NCBI GenBank assembly: GCA_002529645.1
Contig: NAEP01000023.1
Location: 62,001 to 126,000, forward strand
Length of the DNA: 64,000 bases
From: Candidatus Lumbricidiphila eiseniae
GTDB taxonomy: Bacteria; Actinomycetota; Actinomycetes; Actinomycetales; Microbacteriaceae
Direction of reading: 5' to 3'
A program made the position numbers and the translations under genes. Within the stretch, counting starts at the first letter, position 1, and every line of letters begins with the position of its first letter. A model generated the notes under the pieces. The model searched no databases. It was not told where the DNA came from and worked only from the letters and a program-made list of their open reading frames with translations. Of the stretch, positions 54,801 through 61,481 are shown one piece after another.

Positions 54801-57800
54801 CAGAGACAAATTTCACGGGTACGGGTCCGTTGGGTGCGGTGCAGTGCCCGAAGACGACCCTGGAAATCGGAGAGACAACGACGTGTGCGGTGACATACAT
54901 CACAACAGCAACGGATGTCACGGCGGGATCGGTGTCTAATACAGCGGTGGGATCGGCTACGGGGCCTTCGGGTCAGGTTGTGAATACCCCGCCGACGACG
55001 GCATCGGCGACGGCGGCACCTGCTCCGGCAATGACGGTGGCAAAGTCGGTGTTCCCGGTAAAGGCCACGACGGCGGGTCAGACGGTGACCTACTCGTTCC
55101 TGGTGACAAACACGGGTAACACGCCGTTGTCAAATTTCAGCTTCAATGAGTCCACGTTCACAGGGAGTGGGACGCTGTCTGCGGTGTCGTGCCCGCAGAC
55201 TACTCTGGCGGCGGGCACGAATATGACGTGTACGGCAACGTATGCGATCACGCAGGCAGATATCAATGCGGCCGCGGTGAGTAACACGGTTGTAGTGACG
55301 GCGTTGTCCCCGCAGGGCAGGTTGCTCACCCAGACAAGTTCGGCGAACCTTGTGACGGCGACGGTTCCACCTGCTCCGGCGGTGACCGTAGCAAAGTCGG
55401 TGGACCCGAGTACGGCCACGAGCGTGGGCCAGGAGGTGACGTATTCGTTCTTGGTGACGAACACGGGGAATGTAACAATGACAACGTTCAAGTTCAATGA
55501 GTCCATATTTACTGGCACGGGAACGTTGGGAGCGGTGTCGTGCCCACAGACAAGTTTGGTTGCGGGTGCGAATATGACGTGTACAGCTGTGTATACGGTC
55601 ACGCAGGCAGATATTAACGCGGGCGTGGTGAGGAACACGGTTGGAGTGTCGGCGGTTTCACCCCAGGGCACGACGGTGAATGCGTCTGGGTCGACGAGTT
55701 TGTATACGCAACCGTTGACGTTGACGAAGTCCGTGAATCCGACATCCACGACGACGGCCGGCCAGGTGGTGACGTATTCGTTCCTGGTGCAGAACACGGG
55801 TGTGAATGCGTTGACAAACGTGACGGTCGAGGATCTCGTGTTCACAGGTAGTGGCACGCTGGGTGCGGTGTCGTGTCCGATGACGAGCTTGGCGGTGGGC
55901 GGGCAGATGACGTGTACCGCAACGTATACGGTGACGCAAACGGATGTGGATAACGGGACGGTGCAGAACACCGCATCCGCGAGGGGTACGCTGCCGTCGG
56001 GCATCTCTACGTCATCAATTCCGTCGAATGTGACGCTGAATACGATATCTAACCCGACGGGGACGTTGACGAAAACAATGAGCCCGAACTACCTGTACCA
56101 GGCGGGTCAGGTAGTGACCTACACGTTTGTGTTGAACAACACGGGCAAGACGACGATGTATAACGCGCGCGTGGTGGAGAACACGTTCACAGGTACGGGT
56201 GAGATATCGCCGTTGTCGTGTGATAACACGACTCCGCCGAGTGTGAACACAGACCCCGTGACGCTGCTGCCGGCCCAGAGGTTGACGTGTACCGCGACGT
56301 ATACGGTCACGCAGGCGGATATGGATGCTGGCCAGATTTCAAACACCGCGAGTGCGGCGTGGACGAACCCGATTCGGGGAGCTGGTGGAGGGTCGGGAGC
56401 CGGATCCGGGCCGGGTTCGGTGGGTTCATCGGGCACTCCGGCGGGGGCGGCGGCACCATCGGGGCCGGCGTTGAGTGTCACGAAGACTGCATCACCGGCG
56501 TCGTTTACGAGGGCGGGTGTGCCAGTGACGTTCACGTTTGTGGCGCGGAACCTGGGTCAGGTGACACTGAATAATCCGGTCGTGACGGAGTCGAGTTTCT
56601 CGGGAACCGGGACGCTGGGTCCGATTAGCTGTCCCGCGACCTCCTCGTTGGCTCCAGCGAGTTTGACGGGGACTCCGAATCCGGCGTCGTCAATGACATG
56701 TACCGCGACGTACACAACAACGCAGGCGGATGTTGATGCGGGTGGTGTGACAAACCGTGCTCTCGCGACGGCAACGACACCGTCACTGCAGCCAGTGACG
56801 TCGTTGCCGGGAACGGTGAGCGTTCCTGCCGCCGCGGCCCCGGCGATCGCACTGGTGAAGTCTGTGTCCCCGACGGTGGCGGGTGTTGCCGGTCAGACGG
56901 TCACGTACAGCTTCTTGGTCACGAACACGGGGAATGTGACCCTCACGAATCCGCAGGTCACGGAAACAAGGTTTACCGGCACCGGTCAGCTCAGCCCTCT
57001 CTCCTGCCCCTCATTGACGCTAGCTCCGGCCGCCTTTCAGACGTGCACGGCAACGTATGTGGTGACCGCGGCAGATTTGCTAGCGACTCCGTTGACGAAC
57101 ACCGCAACGGTGACTGCAGCCCCACCGGGTGGCACGACTCCGCCGGTGTCGGCACCCTCGACGGCATCGGTATTGACCGGATCAGGGATCACGGTCGCGA
57201 AGACCGCGTCACGAACCACGTTCAACGCGCCTGGACAGGCGGTGACATTCAGTTTCTTGGTCACCAATGTTGGGTCCACGACGGTGAATAACATTGTGGT
57301 CACTGATACTGGTTTCACCGGGTCGGGAACGCTGGGTGCGCTGTCCTGTCCAGCAACTACGCTGGCGTCGGCCGCGTCAATGACGTGTACGGCGGCGTAT
57401 ACGACAACACAGGCGGATATTGATAATCCGAATCCAATCAGGAACACCGCGTATGCGGCCGGGGTGGATGAGAACAACAGTCCGGTGTCAACACCGCAGT
57501 CTACGGTCACGGTTGCCCCATCGCAGTCACCGGCGTTGACACTGGTCAAGAGCGCGACCCCGACGTCGAACGCACGTGTGGGTGACACGGTCACGTACTC
57601 GTTCGTGGTGAGAAACACGGGGAACGTATCACTGCGCCAGATCATCATTAACGAAAATGCGTTCTCCGGGACGGGGACGCTGGGGGCGGTAACGTGTCCG
57701 CAGACTACTCTCGCGCCGGGTGCATCGGTGACCTGTACCGCTCCATACACGATCACCGCAGCAGATTTTGCGGCGGGTGTGGTGAACAACAGAGCGTCCG

Positions 57801-59461
57801 CAACGGGCATCCCTCCGTCGGGTAACGCGGTTACGACACCGCAGTCTCCCGCGGTGGTGACGATGGCACCGTCGCCGACGATTAGTCTTGTGAAAACTGC
57901 GGATACGCCGAGGTTCTACGCTGCCGGGCAGAATATGACGTTCTTCTTCACAGTCACTAACACGGGAAACATCGCGCTAGCAACCGTGAACGTGACCGAG
58001 AGGGAGTTCTCTGGGACGGGTATCCTCGGTCCCATCACATGCCCCGCAACGACTCTCGCGGCTGCGGCGTCGATGACGTGTCAAGCGCTGTACACAACCA
58101 CTGCGGAGGATGTCGCGGTGGGCATAGTCGCGAACGCTGCGGTAGCGCACGGCGCCCCACCCGCTGTGAACGGTGTGGCACAACCTGCGGTGGACTCACC
58201 GATGTCCACGGTAACGATCCCGTACCAGCAGATGCTTCCTGCAATTACGGTGGTCAAGACCGCGAGTAGCCCGCACTACCAGGTGGGGGTTCCGATTACG
58301 TACACGTTCCTTGCGACGAACACGGGTAATGTGCCGTTGTCACCGGCCTATGTCACCGATGATCAATTCTCTGGGGACGGGACAATCACCGCGGTACGGT
58401 GCCCGGCAACGAGTCTGGCGGTGGGAGCCTCTATGAGTTGTACCGCGCTGTTCACTCCCACGCAGGTGGATGTAGACGCGGGAACGGTCACCAACACCGC
58501 GACCGCGCACGGAACTCAACCACCGATCAATGGTGTGACCGCTTCCCCGACACACTCGACCCCGTCGAACGTGACGATCACCGCTCCGCCAACGCCATCG
58601 ATCACGATCGTGAAAACGGTAACACCGACGGTGTATCAGGCCGGTGATACTCTCACCTACACGTTTACGGTCACTAATACGGGAAACGTGACCCTGAGTA
58701 ACCCGACCGTGACTGACGATTCTTTCACCGGCACTGGTGTTCTCGGCCCGATCACCTGCCCGTCCGCTGTTACCTCCTTGGCCCCGGGAGCGTCAGTGGA
58801 GTGTACCGCAGCATATGTGACAACCTCAGCGGATGTCACAGCCGGGCAGGTGTTGAACACTGCGACCTCCCACGGAACCCCGCCGACCCAGGGTGGGATT
58901 ACTCCGGCACCGGTGAGTTCAACCCCGTCGAATGCGGCCGCGACGGGCTCGCAACCCTCAATCACGATCACCAAGTCTGTTGATCGCTCCAAGTACAGGG
59001 TTGGTGACACTCTTACCTACTCATTTCTGGTCCTCAACACGGGGAACGTCACTCTCAATCGGGTGAACGTGACCGATGATTCTTTCACCGGTTCTGGAAT
59101 CCTGTCTGCGATTAGTTGCCCGCAAACAGCGCTCGAACCAGACGCAGCCATGCTCTGCACCGCGACCTACCGGGTAACACAAGCAGACGTTGATGCGGGA
59201 CAGATCCTGAACACCGCGACCTCGCACGGCTCCCCACCCACCGGTGGAAACGGTGTCACCTCGCCTCCGGCAAACTCTGCCCCGTCTGCCGCGAAAACTA
59301 TTGCGGCACCGATCCCTGCGGCACCGGCACCGGCTCTCGCGGCAACTGGTTTCGGGGCGAACCTGTGGGTTGGTGGCGCTGCGACACTCCTGCTTGCGGG
59401 ACTTGTGCTGCTGCTGACCCGCCGCCGTCGGGAAAGAACAGGAGCGAGAGCGCAACAGTAA
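45824..59461 (+). CDS. Giant cell-wall-anchored repeat adhesin, LAXTG
   Basis: 4545 residues. Long signal region with a hydrophobic core (VFSAVFITVVAVVASTVGFAPANA); ATG 45914 after GGGGG is an alternative start. Then eleven repeats of about 180-200 residues (FTDDLSGFPAGT, a Cys-containing GTCTQSxPGGNVSVSVPI region, QPCG...NQNPQCAY), a unique region (about 2150-2720), an SdrD-B/Cna-B-like domain (GTVWSDENQNGTVDSGE), and about fourteen DUF11-like domains (AKSV...YSFLVTNTGNV...CTATYTVTQADV). The C-terminus has LAATG at 4505-4509, a membrane segment and RRRR: a class E sortase signal. Covalent wall attachment and adhesive stalk function are inferred. Translationally coupled to the lipoprotein. 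Confidence 0.9.
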   Translation: MTQPSFARKFRHAFSFGHKFIGGRAVKGASMFGYRGLGKSRGLSMGGARLQRGVFSAVFITVVAVVASTVGFAPANADTDTPSPTGTPHYLLSKSVSTPVAATVGGVSGYTVTATVNLGQTSGADNDVLQGPVTFTDDLSGFPAGTVFQSCSITQNGVAANVATCSQSSPGGNVSVSVPLSGAPSGGSYITNGTITLFVPGSGVSAGGGTYMNRLTSFAPVSPSGVANVPPTTTSQACGATATANQNPMCAYATFPANDLLVPRFTLSKTMSAPVAATVNGVSGYTVNVSPTISSPNASPSLQGPVTFTDDLSGFPAGTTLQACQVSRSPYSASAGQGTCTQSAPGGNVSVSIPISGAPTLSGSSYVYVSGNATTGSPPNSYFTLFVPGSSLLNGGTFMNKFINFAPMSTAGVANQPPAATTQACGVAASTNTNPMCAYATFPSFAPQFTLTKTVSAPVVATVGGVDGYTVNVAPVISSPNMMPSLQGPLTFTDDLSGFPAGTTLQGCSVRQFGTSAGAGTCTQSVPGGNVSVSIPISGGPTANGSVYSYVSGNGTTTSPNSYFTLFVPGTSIPNGGTFTNKLTNFTPTSPAGVANQPPATTAQACGATASTNTNPMCTYVTFPSTPPAPQFTLTKLMGTPVPATVGGVDGYTVTIWTPVTSPNSAPSLQGPLTWTDDLSGFPAGTTLQSCVMVQWPTSAGAGTCNQSVPGGNISFSVPISGSPNIYTDRYWYLYGGIGDTAATRSYFTVFVPSSSLPTGSTTYVNKFTDFTPVSSSGVVNQPSVTTKQPCGSSANTNLNPMCGYATFPGDPAAPHFTVSKTMSAPVAATVNGVEGYRVIVSPNVTSPNASPSLQGPLTWTDDLSGFPAGTALLNCNMAQWPTPAGGGTCTQSSPGANVTLSVPISGAPTANGSVFSYVAGNGNTTTASLSYFSLFIPGSSVPENGGTYTNKFTNFAPTSMTGIANQPPATATQACGATASLNQNPQCAYATFGGDPTLPHFTLSKTMGNPLQTTVGGVPGYLVNVGTSISSPNASPSLRSPLTFTDDLSSFPAGTTLQGCSVQQYGTSAGAGTCTQSSPGGNVSISVPISGAPASSAGLNFYLYGDGTAGSSYITLFVPESSVPAGGGTFTNKFTNFAPTSTTGGANAPPPAVSQPCGVTVGVNQNPQCAYATFPAVSVDSTTPTFAVTKTMGSPVPTSINGVDGYTVTVSPLVTSLNGSPSLRGPLTFTDDLSGFPAGASLTACQVSQWPNTGAGSGTCSQVSPGGNVSISVPIAGPPTASGSSFYYTYGYGDTRAGSSYFTVFVPLSSIPASGGTYTNKFTDFAPVSRSGVANQPPTSATQPCGVPSSANVNPQCAYVMFPAAPSSVPTFTLSKTVGAPVATTVNGVNGYTVNVSPTINSSKTLPALRGPLTFTDDLSGFPAGTILQACSVGQWNRSAGSSNGACTQSSPGGSVTVSIPIAGAPPLSNGMYYYVYGNGGTYANGDVGSTAQPSPEGQFISYFTLFVPQSGIPAGGGTYTNKFTGFAPVSTSGVANQPPTTMMQPCGATSGVNQNPQCAYVTFPNVGPQFTLAKTVSTPVAATMNGVGGYTVNVSPVITSPSGSYMLQGPLTFTDDLSGFPAGAVLQACSVGQWDVAAGSPNGTCTQSSPGGSVTVSVPVTGAPRQSGSLYYYAYGNGGVYANGDVGSTAQPSPAGQFISYFTLFVPQSGVPAGGGTYTNKFTGFAPVSTWGVANQPPVTMMQPCGATSGANQNPQCAYAVFPGSVPQYTLAKTMGAPVATTVDGVNGYTVSVSVSINAPNGAVPLQGPLTFTDDLSGFPAGTKLQSCELMQWPTIDSAGTCTQSAPGGNINFSMPITGAPNLFQGVYYYLYGQNGAPNVTWSYFTVFVPQTGIPVGGGTYTNKFTGFAPVSTSGVANQPPTTMMQPCGATSGVNQNPQCAYVTFPNAGPQFTLAKTMGAPVATILDGVRGYTVNVSPIINSPNSSPALQGPLTFTDDLSGFPAGTILKSCSVGQWNRSAGSSNGTCTQSSPGGSVTVSVPITGAPPLSNGMYYYVYGNGGAYANGDADSTAQPSPAGQFISYFTLFVPRVGIPTDSGVTFVNKFTNFTPVSPWGIANQQPAASAQSCGATVSTNQNPQCAYAYFPPPTISTPIMAKIINAPGCTYPFTNYGLTYTLAGVCSPPNLTWRFPYSQLGGSVLAGQRAVAAIVVSPDNSENSNYVVCDRFSPAQEVLDTSVSPQLIGNNGTPVYKVQYTNSPVNASSGSTLSNSGCGLATDNTTDGPWFDSVAAAGGAQQITGVRFVVPFLSQGNTMTAYVPFIYSLSAPDGTVAYDYYAESFEGSPKTSADPDGSNISRPLVDANTGTVSATQAQVIRKPTLAATKTASTTSAAPGVPVTFTIRASEQTGSMDATPRTASVVDQLPACVENLSVPASVAANWAYTVSGTAGVCPGGAGQTVIFTSKTPVTGTLASPDNGLATVTFPTITYSVQAAVSTPNGTVLTNTARVIDTTTNVSAPVVSASVTVNVPRTVVTSKSAVNQTVQPGQGVSWSSSVRNGMTTGGGQSSVIDVFPYNSDTNGSSFHGSLSLTNGSTAVSFLSSPQPSPMPTATLLYTSTPSGSVSSNASDPSNQPGGSTVWCTVAQFGSAGCPASLSVATAVKTVISDFVPNLLVQTNLQFANPGALQGDVYVNIAGSGQSANSLTIPATSLAPITVVAATVSGTVWSDENQNGTVDSGESGISDVTVNLLDSNGSTVATTTTSANGVYTFVGIAAGQYSVVVVRSTVPSTMFNTYSKAGGTTTPVDDSGSLTVGIGAVVQPVNFGYTTASPRLSLAKTASVTSFSASGTSIRYTFTVTNTGNVPVSGLQVADLMAPPAGVFTYGPVCPSVVLTPAAVTTCTATYSTSQADVSAGQVSNTATVSGVPVPRGAPPQSSVTSNSSSMTIPVQQNPVVSMVKTIAPTSVTAANQTITFSFLVTNSGNVPLTSLSIAETNFTGTGPLGAVQCPKTTLEIGETTTCAVTYITTATDVTAGSVSNTAVGSATGPSGQVVNTPPTTASATAAPAPAMTVAKSVFPVKATTAGQTVTYSFLVTNTGNTPLSNFSFNESTFTGSGTLSAVSCPQTTLAAGTNMTCTATYAITQADINAAAVSNTVVVTALSPQGRLLTQTSSANLVTATVPPAPAVTVAKSVDPSTATSVGQEVTYSFLVTNTGNVTMTTFKFNESIFTGTGTLGAVSCPQTSLVAGANMTCTAVYTVTQADINAGVVRNTVGVSAVSPQGTTVNASGSTSLYTQPLTLTKSVNPTSTTTAGQVVTYSFLVQNTGVNALTNVTVEDLVFTGSGTLGAVSCPMTSLAVGGQMTCTATYTVTQTDVDNGTVQNTASARGTLPSGISTSSIPSNVTLNTISNPTGTLTKTMSPNYLYQAGQVVTYTFVLNNTGKTTMYNARVVENTFTGTGEISPLSCDNTTPPSVNTDPVTLLPAQRLTCTATYTVTQADMDAGQISNTASAAWTNPIRGAGGGSGAGSGPGSVGSSGTPAGAAAPSGPALSVTKTASPASFTRAGVPVTFTFVARNLGQVTLNNPVVTESSFSGTGTLGPISCPATSSLAPASLTGTPNPASSMTCTATYTTTQADVDAGGVTNRALATATTPSLQPVTSLPGTVSVPAAAAPAIALVKSVSPTVAGVAGQTVTYSFLVTNTGNVTLTNPQVTETRFTGTGQLSPLSCPSLTLAPAAFQTCTATYVVTAADLLATPLTNTATVTAAPPGGTTPPVSAPSTASVLTGSGITVAKTASRTTFNAPGQAVTFSFLVTNVGSTTVNNIVVTDTGFTGSGTLGALSCPATTLASAASMTCTAAYTTTQADIDNPNPIRNTAYAAGVDENNSPVSTPQSTVTVAPSQSPALTLVKSATPTSNARVGDTVTYSFVVRNTGNVSLRQIIINENAFSGTGTLGAVTCPQTTLAPGASVTCTAPYTITAADFAAGVVNNRASATGIPPSGNAVTTPQSPAVVTMAPSPTISLVKTADTPRFYAAGQNMTFFFTVTNTGNIALATVNVTEREFSGTGILGPITCPATTLAAAASMTCQALYTTTAEDVAVGIVANAAVAHGAPPAVNGVAQPAVDSPMSTVTIPYQQMLPAITVVKTASSPHYQVGVPITYTFLATNTGNVPLSPAYVTDDQFSGDGTITAVRCPATSLAVGASMSCTALFTPTQVDVDAGTVTNTATAHGTQPPINGVTASPTHSTPSNVTITAPPTPSITIVKTVTPTVYQAGDTLTYTFTVTNTGNVTLSNPTVTDDSFTGTGVLGPITCPSAVTSLAPGASVECTAAYVTTSADVTAGQVLNTATSHGTPPTQGGITPAPVSSTPSNAAATGSQPSITITKSVDRSKYRVGDTLTYSFLVLNTGNVTLNRVNVTDDSFTGSGILSAISCPQTALEPDAAMLCTATYRVTQADVDAGQILNTATSHGSPPTGGNGVTSPPANSAPSAAKTIAAPIPAAPAPALAATGFGANLWVGGAATLLLAGLVLLLTRRRRERTGARAQQ
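46081..52260 (+). repeat. Eleven tandem coding repeats of the adhesin N-terminal half
   Basis: Units begin near 46081, 46608, 47159, 47708, 48264, 48820, 49378, 49934, 50528, 51125 and 51676. Units 8, 9 and 11 carry a 20-residue insertion with a duplicated glycine-rich loop and share long nearly identical DNA blocks (for example around 50380-50520 and 51525-51660), which implies recent duplication or gene conversion. Confidence 0.85.
54310..59290 (+). repeat. About fourteen DUF11-like coding repeats
   Basis: Divergent units of roughly 110-120 residues, each with a K-(S/T) start, a (Y/F)(S/T)F-V-NTGNV strand, a G(T)GTLG---CP-T-LA turn and CTATY-T-ADV---V-NTA end. More divergent at DNA level than the N-terminal repeats. 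Such domains form extended stalks, often with internal Lys-Asn isopeptide bonds. Confidence 0.85.
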
Positions 59462-59480
59462 CAAAACCACAACCCCTGAC

Positions 59481-59521
59481 CCCGGGTGTTATCAGCGGCA
59501 CTCTTGGTGATAACACCCGGG
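59481..59521. terminator. Strong hairpin after the adhesin gene
   Basis: Perfect 14-bp stem CCCGGGTGTTATCA (59481-59494) and TGATAACACCCGGG (59508-59521) with a 13-nt loop, 20 bp after the adhesin stop. Likely intrinsic terminator of the lipoprotein-adhesin operon; no T-tract follows. Confidence 0.75.
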
Positions 59522-59627
59522 CTCAAGGAAACCCTCCCAGTCCGAAAAATACCTGCTCAGAAAGCGCACCGGGAACACATCTGGTGCGTCACCACAGCGG
59601 CAGACCAACCACGGAGTAACAAACAGC

Positions 59628-59981
59628 ATGACACCCCGCCTCACCACCCTCGCTACCACGATAGGCTGCACGCTGGCCGTGACAATGCTCGTCGGCTGCA
59701 GTGGGCGAAACTCAAGTACCCCCGTGTCACCAACAACCGTCTCCACCTCGTACCAAAGCTGGTCAGCGGAGTACAACAAGTGCCTAGCCGTCAAACTAAC
59801 CCTTCCAAGCGATAAGCCCGAGGTGACGCAAGCCCCTGATGCGTACAAAAACGCTCTTGATGCCTGCCGCACTGAACTAGGCCCGCCTCCCGAAGCTACC
59901 GGCAACCCCGAGACCACCGGCAATCCCGGCCCCACCGGCGATCCCGGGCCCATCGGCAACCCCGAACCCACCACAAAGTAA
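59628..59981 (+). CDS. Small lipoprotein with GNP repeats
   Basis: 117 residues. Lipobox TMLVGC with Cys24, a short helical domain with two further cysteines (EYNKCLAVKL; NALDACRTEL), and a C-terminal collagen-like tail of PxxTGNP/GDPGP units. GGAG precedes ATG 59628. No known family. Stands alone after the adhesin terminator; probably another surface-exposed component of the island. Confidence 0.7.
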   Translation: MTPRLTTLATTIGCTLAVTMLVGCSGRNSSTPVSPTTVSTSYQSWSAEYNKCLAVKLTLPSDKPEVTQAPDAYKNALDACRTELGPPPEATGNPETTGNPGPTGDPGPIGNPEPTTK

Positions 59982-60096
59982 CTCTTCGGGAATGAGTACC
60001 GACACTATCGTGATCGCGCTTCCCTGATTCCATACCAGAAAATTCATAATCAAAAACCCGGGATTCGCTGACCAGCAGCGGTAGTGTGGTAGTAAC

Positions 60097-60259
60097 GTGA
60101 GTACCGTGCTCGACATTCTCTGGGAGAACGACAATGACACCCCCTGACTACGAAGACGCAACCACAGGTGGCAACGAGAGTTCTGCGGCTTTCGGAGGCA
60201 GCATCGGCTGGTCTCAGAACAACCAGCCTCCCGGTGTGACCTGGAAGCGAGAGCGCTGA
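60097..60259 (+). CDS. Short peptide gene, possibly interrupted by a C-tract frameshift
   Basis: From GTG 60097 a 16-residue frame (VSTVLDILWENDNDTP) ends at a stop after a CCCCC tract (60147). An overlapping ATG 60134 opens a 41-residue frame (TPPDYEDATTGGNES onward) ending at 60259. Removing one C joins them into one 56-57 residue acidic protein, which reads more naturally. GGGAG lies before ATG 60134. Either a leader plus small protein, a frameshift mutation, or slippage. It ends three bases before the next gene, suggesting an operon. Confidence 0.45.
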
Positions 60260-60262
60260 TAC

Positions 60263-61189
60263 GTGAACGAGCCGACTAACAACCAGTACACGACCTCGGA
60301 TCTGGATTCTTTTCTTGATGAGGTTCCTCGGCACCTGTCGGAGGCGGGCATCCCGGTCAGTCCGGCGCACTACACCGGTGCCCGAGACACGGACCTGCTG
60401 TTCCGTCACCCGACGGCGGGACTGACCGAGGTATTGGAGCTCATCACCATGAGCCGACCTCGGGTGGTGTTTCTCGAGGGCAACGTCTTCGATGCCAAGG
60501 CGTCCCTCAAGGGTGCCGTGGCCAACCTCGATCCCGTGCACCCAGTGCGCCGCGAAGCCGAACAACGCAACGACGACACCTACAGGCTCACCATGAGCTG
60601 GTTCATTGACGGGCAGTTCTGTATGTGGCTTGCCACGGCCGCGTGGTACGACGAACTGACTCGTGCAGCAGGCATCGCCGTCGAACACGCCCGTAACCTT
60701 GCTGATCTCGAACTCGAACGGCACCGGGAACATTCTCGCAAACAGCTCGCCCGGTGTCGTGACCTGGTGTTCGAGGACCCAAGGTTCCGTGCGGCCACCG
60801 TGAGGAACCGTGTAACGGTCGCGAAAGTGCTGCTTGCAGAGCGAGGAGAAACCTTCGGGAGCCCGGAGCTAGAGCTCGAACTCTTGAAGAAACTTCGTCA
60901 GAAGGCGGCGCTTGCCGTCACAGAGCAGGAGCAACGGCTCGCGGGACAGATCGAAGACATCGCCGAGCAGATTGTCACCTCCGACGTATGGGTAGACATC
61001 CAGACGCAGAGGCAACTGCAGCAGAAGGGAGACGTTATCAAGTTTGTGGTGAACGTGGCGGACGGCTGGATGCTCTCCCAGGACTTCCTCGACCAGGTGT
61101 GGAGATCCGTGCGGAACGCAGCGGCGCGGCACCGCGACGATGGCTGGCTCACGAAGAGACGGTTGGGCTCTGACCCATATTCGGCCTAG
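60263..61189 (+). CDS. Hypothetical protein, 308 residues
   Basis: No family recognised. Mixed N-terminal half (RDTDLLFRHPTAGLTEVLELITMSRPRVVFLEG; MSWFIDGQFCMWLATAAWYDEL) and a strongly helical, charged C-terminal half with probable coiled coils (RNLADLELERHREHSRKQLARCRDL; LKKLRQKAALAVTEQEQRLAGQIEDIAEQIV). No signal peptide or membrane segment, so cytosolic. GTG 60263 directly follows the short gene at 60097-60259. Its place at the edge of an acquired island makes a defence or regulatory role conceivable, without sequence support. Confidence 0.65.
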   Translation: MNEPTNNQYTTSDLDSFLDEVPRHLSEAGIPVSPAHYTGARDTDLLFRHPTAGLTEVLELITMSRPRVVFLEGNVFDAKASLKGAVANLDPVHPVRREAEQRNDDTYRLTMSWFIDGQFCMWLATAAWYDELTRAAGIAVEHARNLADLELERHREHSRKQLARCRDLVFEDPRFRAATVRNRVTVAKVLLAERGETFGSPELELELLKKLRQKAALAVTEQEQRLAGQIEDIAEQIVTSDVWVDIQTQRQLQQKGDVIKFVVNVADGWMLSQDFLDQVWRSVRNAAARHRDDGWLTKRRLGSDPYSA

Positions 61190-61481
61190 CAACTAAGGGA
61201 CGGCCGAACACCACAGGAGAAATCCGACGTGATCTCCCCGTGCGCTAACGTCCACACGAGCAGCAACGGCTGCGACAGCTCCATCCCACGGTGATACACT
61301 CGTCACGCACCTCCACACACGGGGGTGACTTCGCGTGCCATTCGGTCATCGCGCTCCATCGGTCTTGCTCAGACATCCCGCATAAACCCCGGGCCATCTG
61401 AGCAGGCGGAGTCGAACCGGGCACCAGGGCATTCGGTCGCCGACCGGTGCGGCACAACCGAGAAACTAAGGAGAACGGCTC
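61190..61481. other. Leader/promoter region of rpsB
   Basis: 292 bp with no gene. GGTGATACACT near 61290 could be a -10 region, giving a leader of about 190 nt before rpsB with AAGGAG before the start. No recognised S2 leader structure could be drawn. TCCACAC motifs at 61251 and 61312 are 61 bp apart but too short to count as a repeat locus. Confidence 0.4.

Noticed and set aside
55090-56004. Minus-strand frame of 304 codons within the adhesin gene
   Set aside because: Mirror of Thr/Val-rich repeat coding sequence; its own repeats simply reflect the plus-strand domains.
61249-61320. 61-bp-spaced TCCACAC motifs upstream of rpsB
   Set aside because: Match is about 9 nt; not enough to support a repeat locus.
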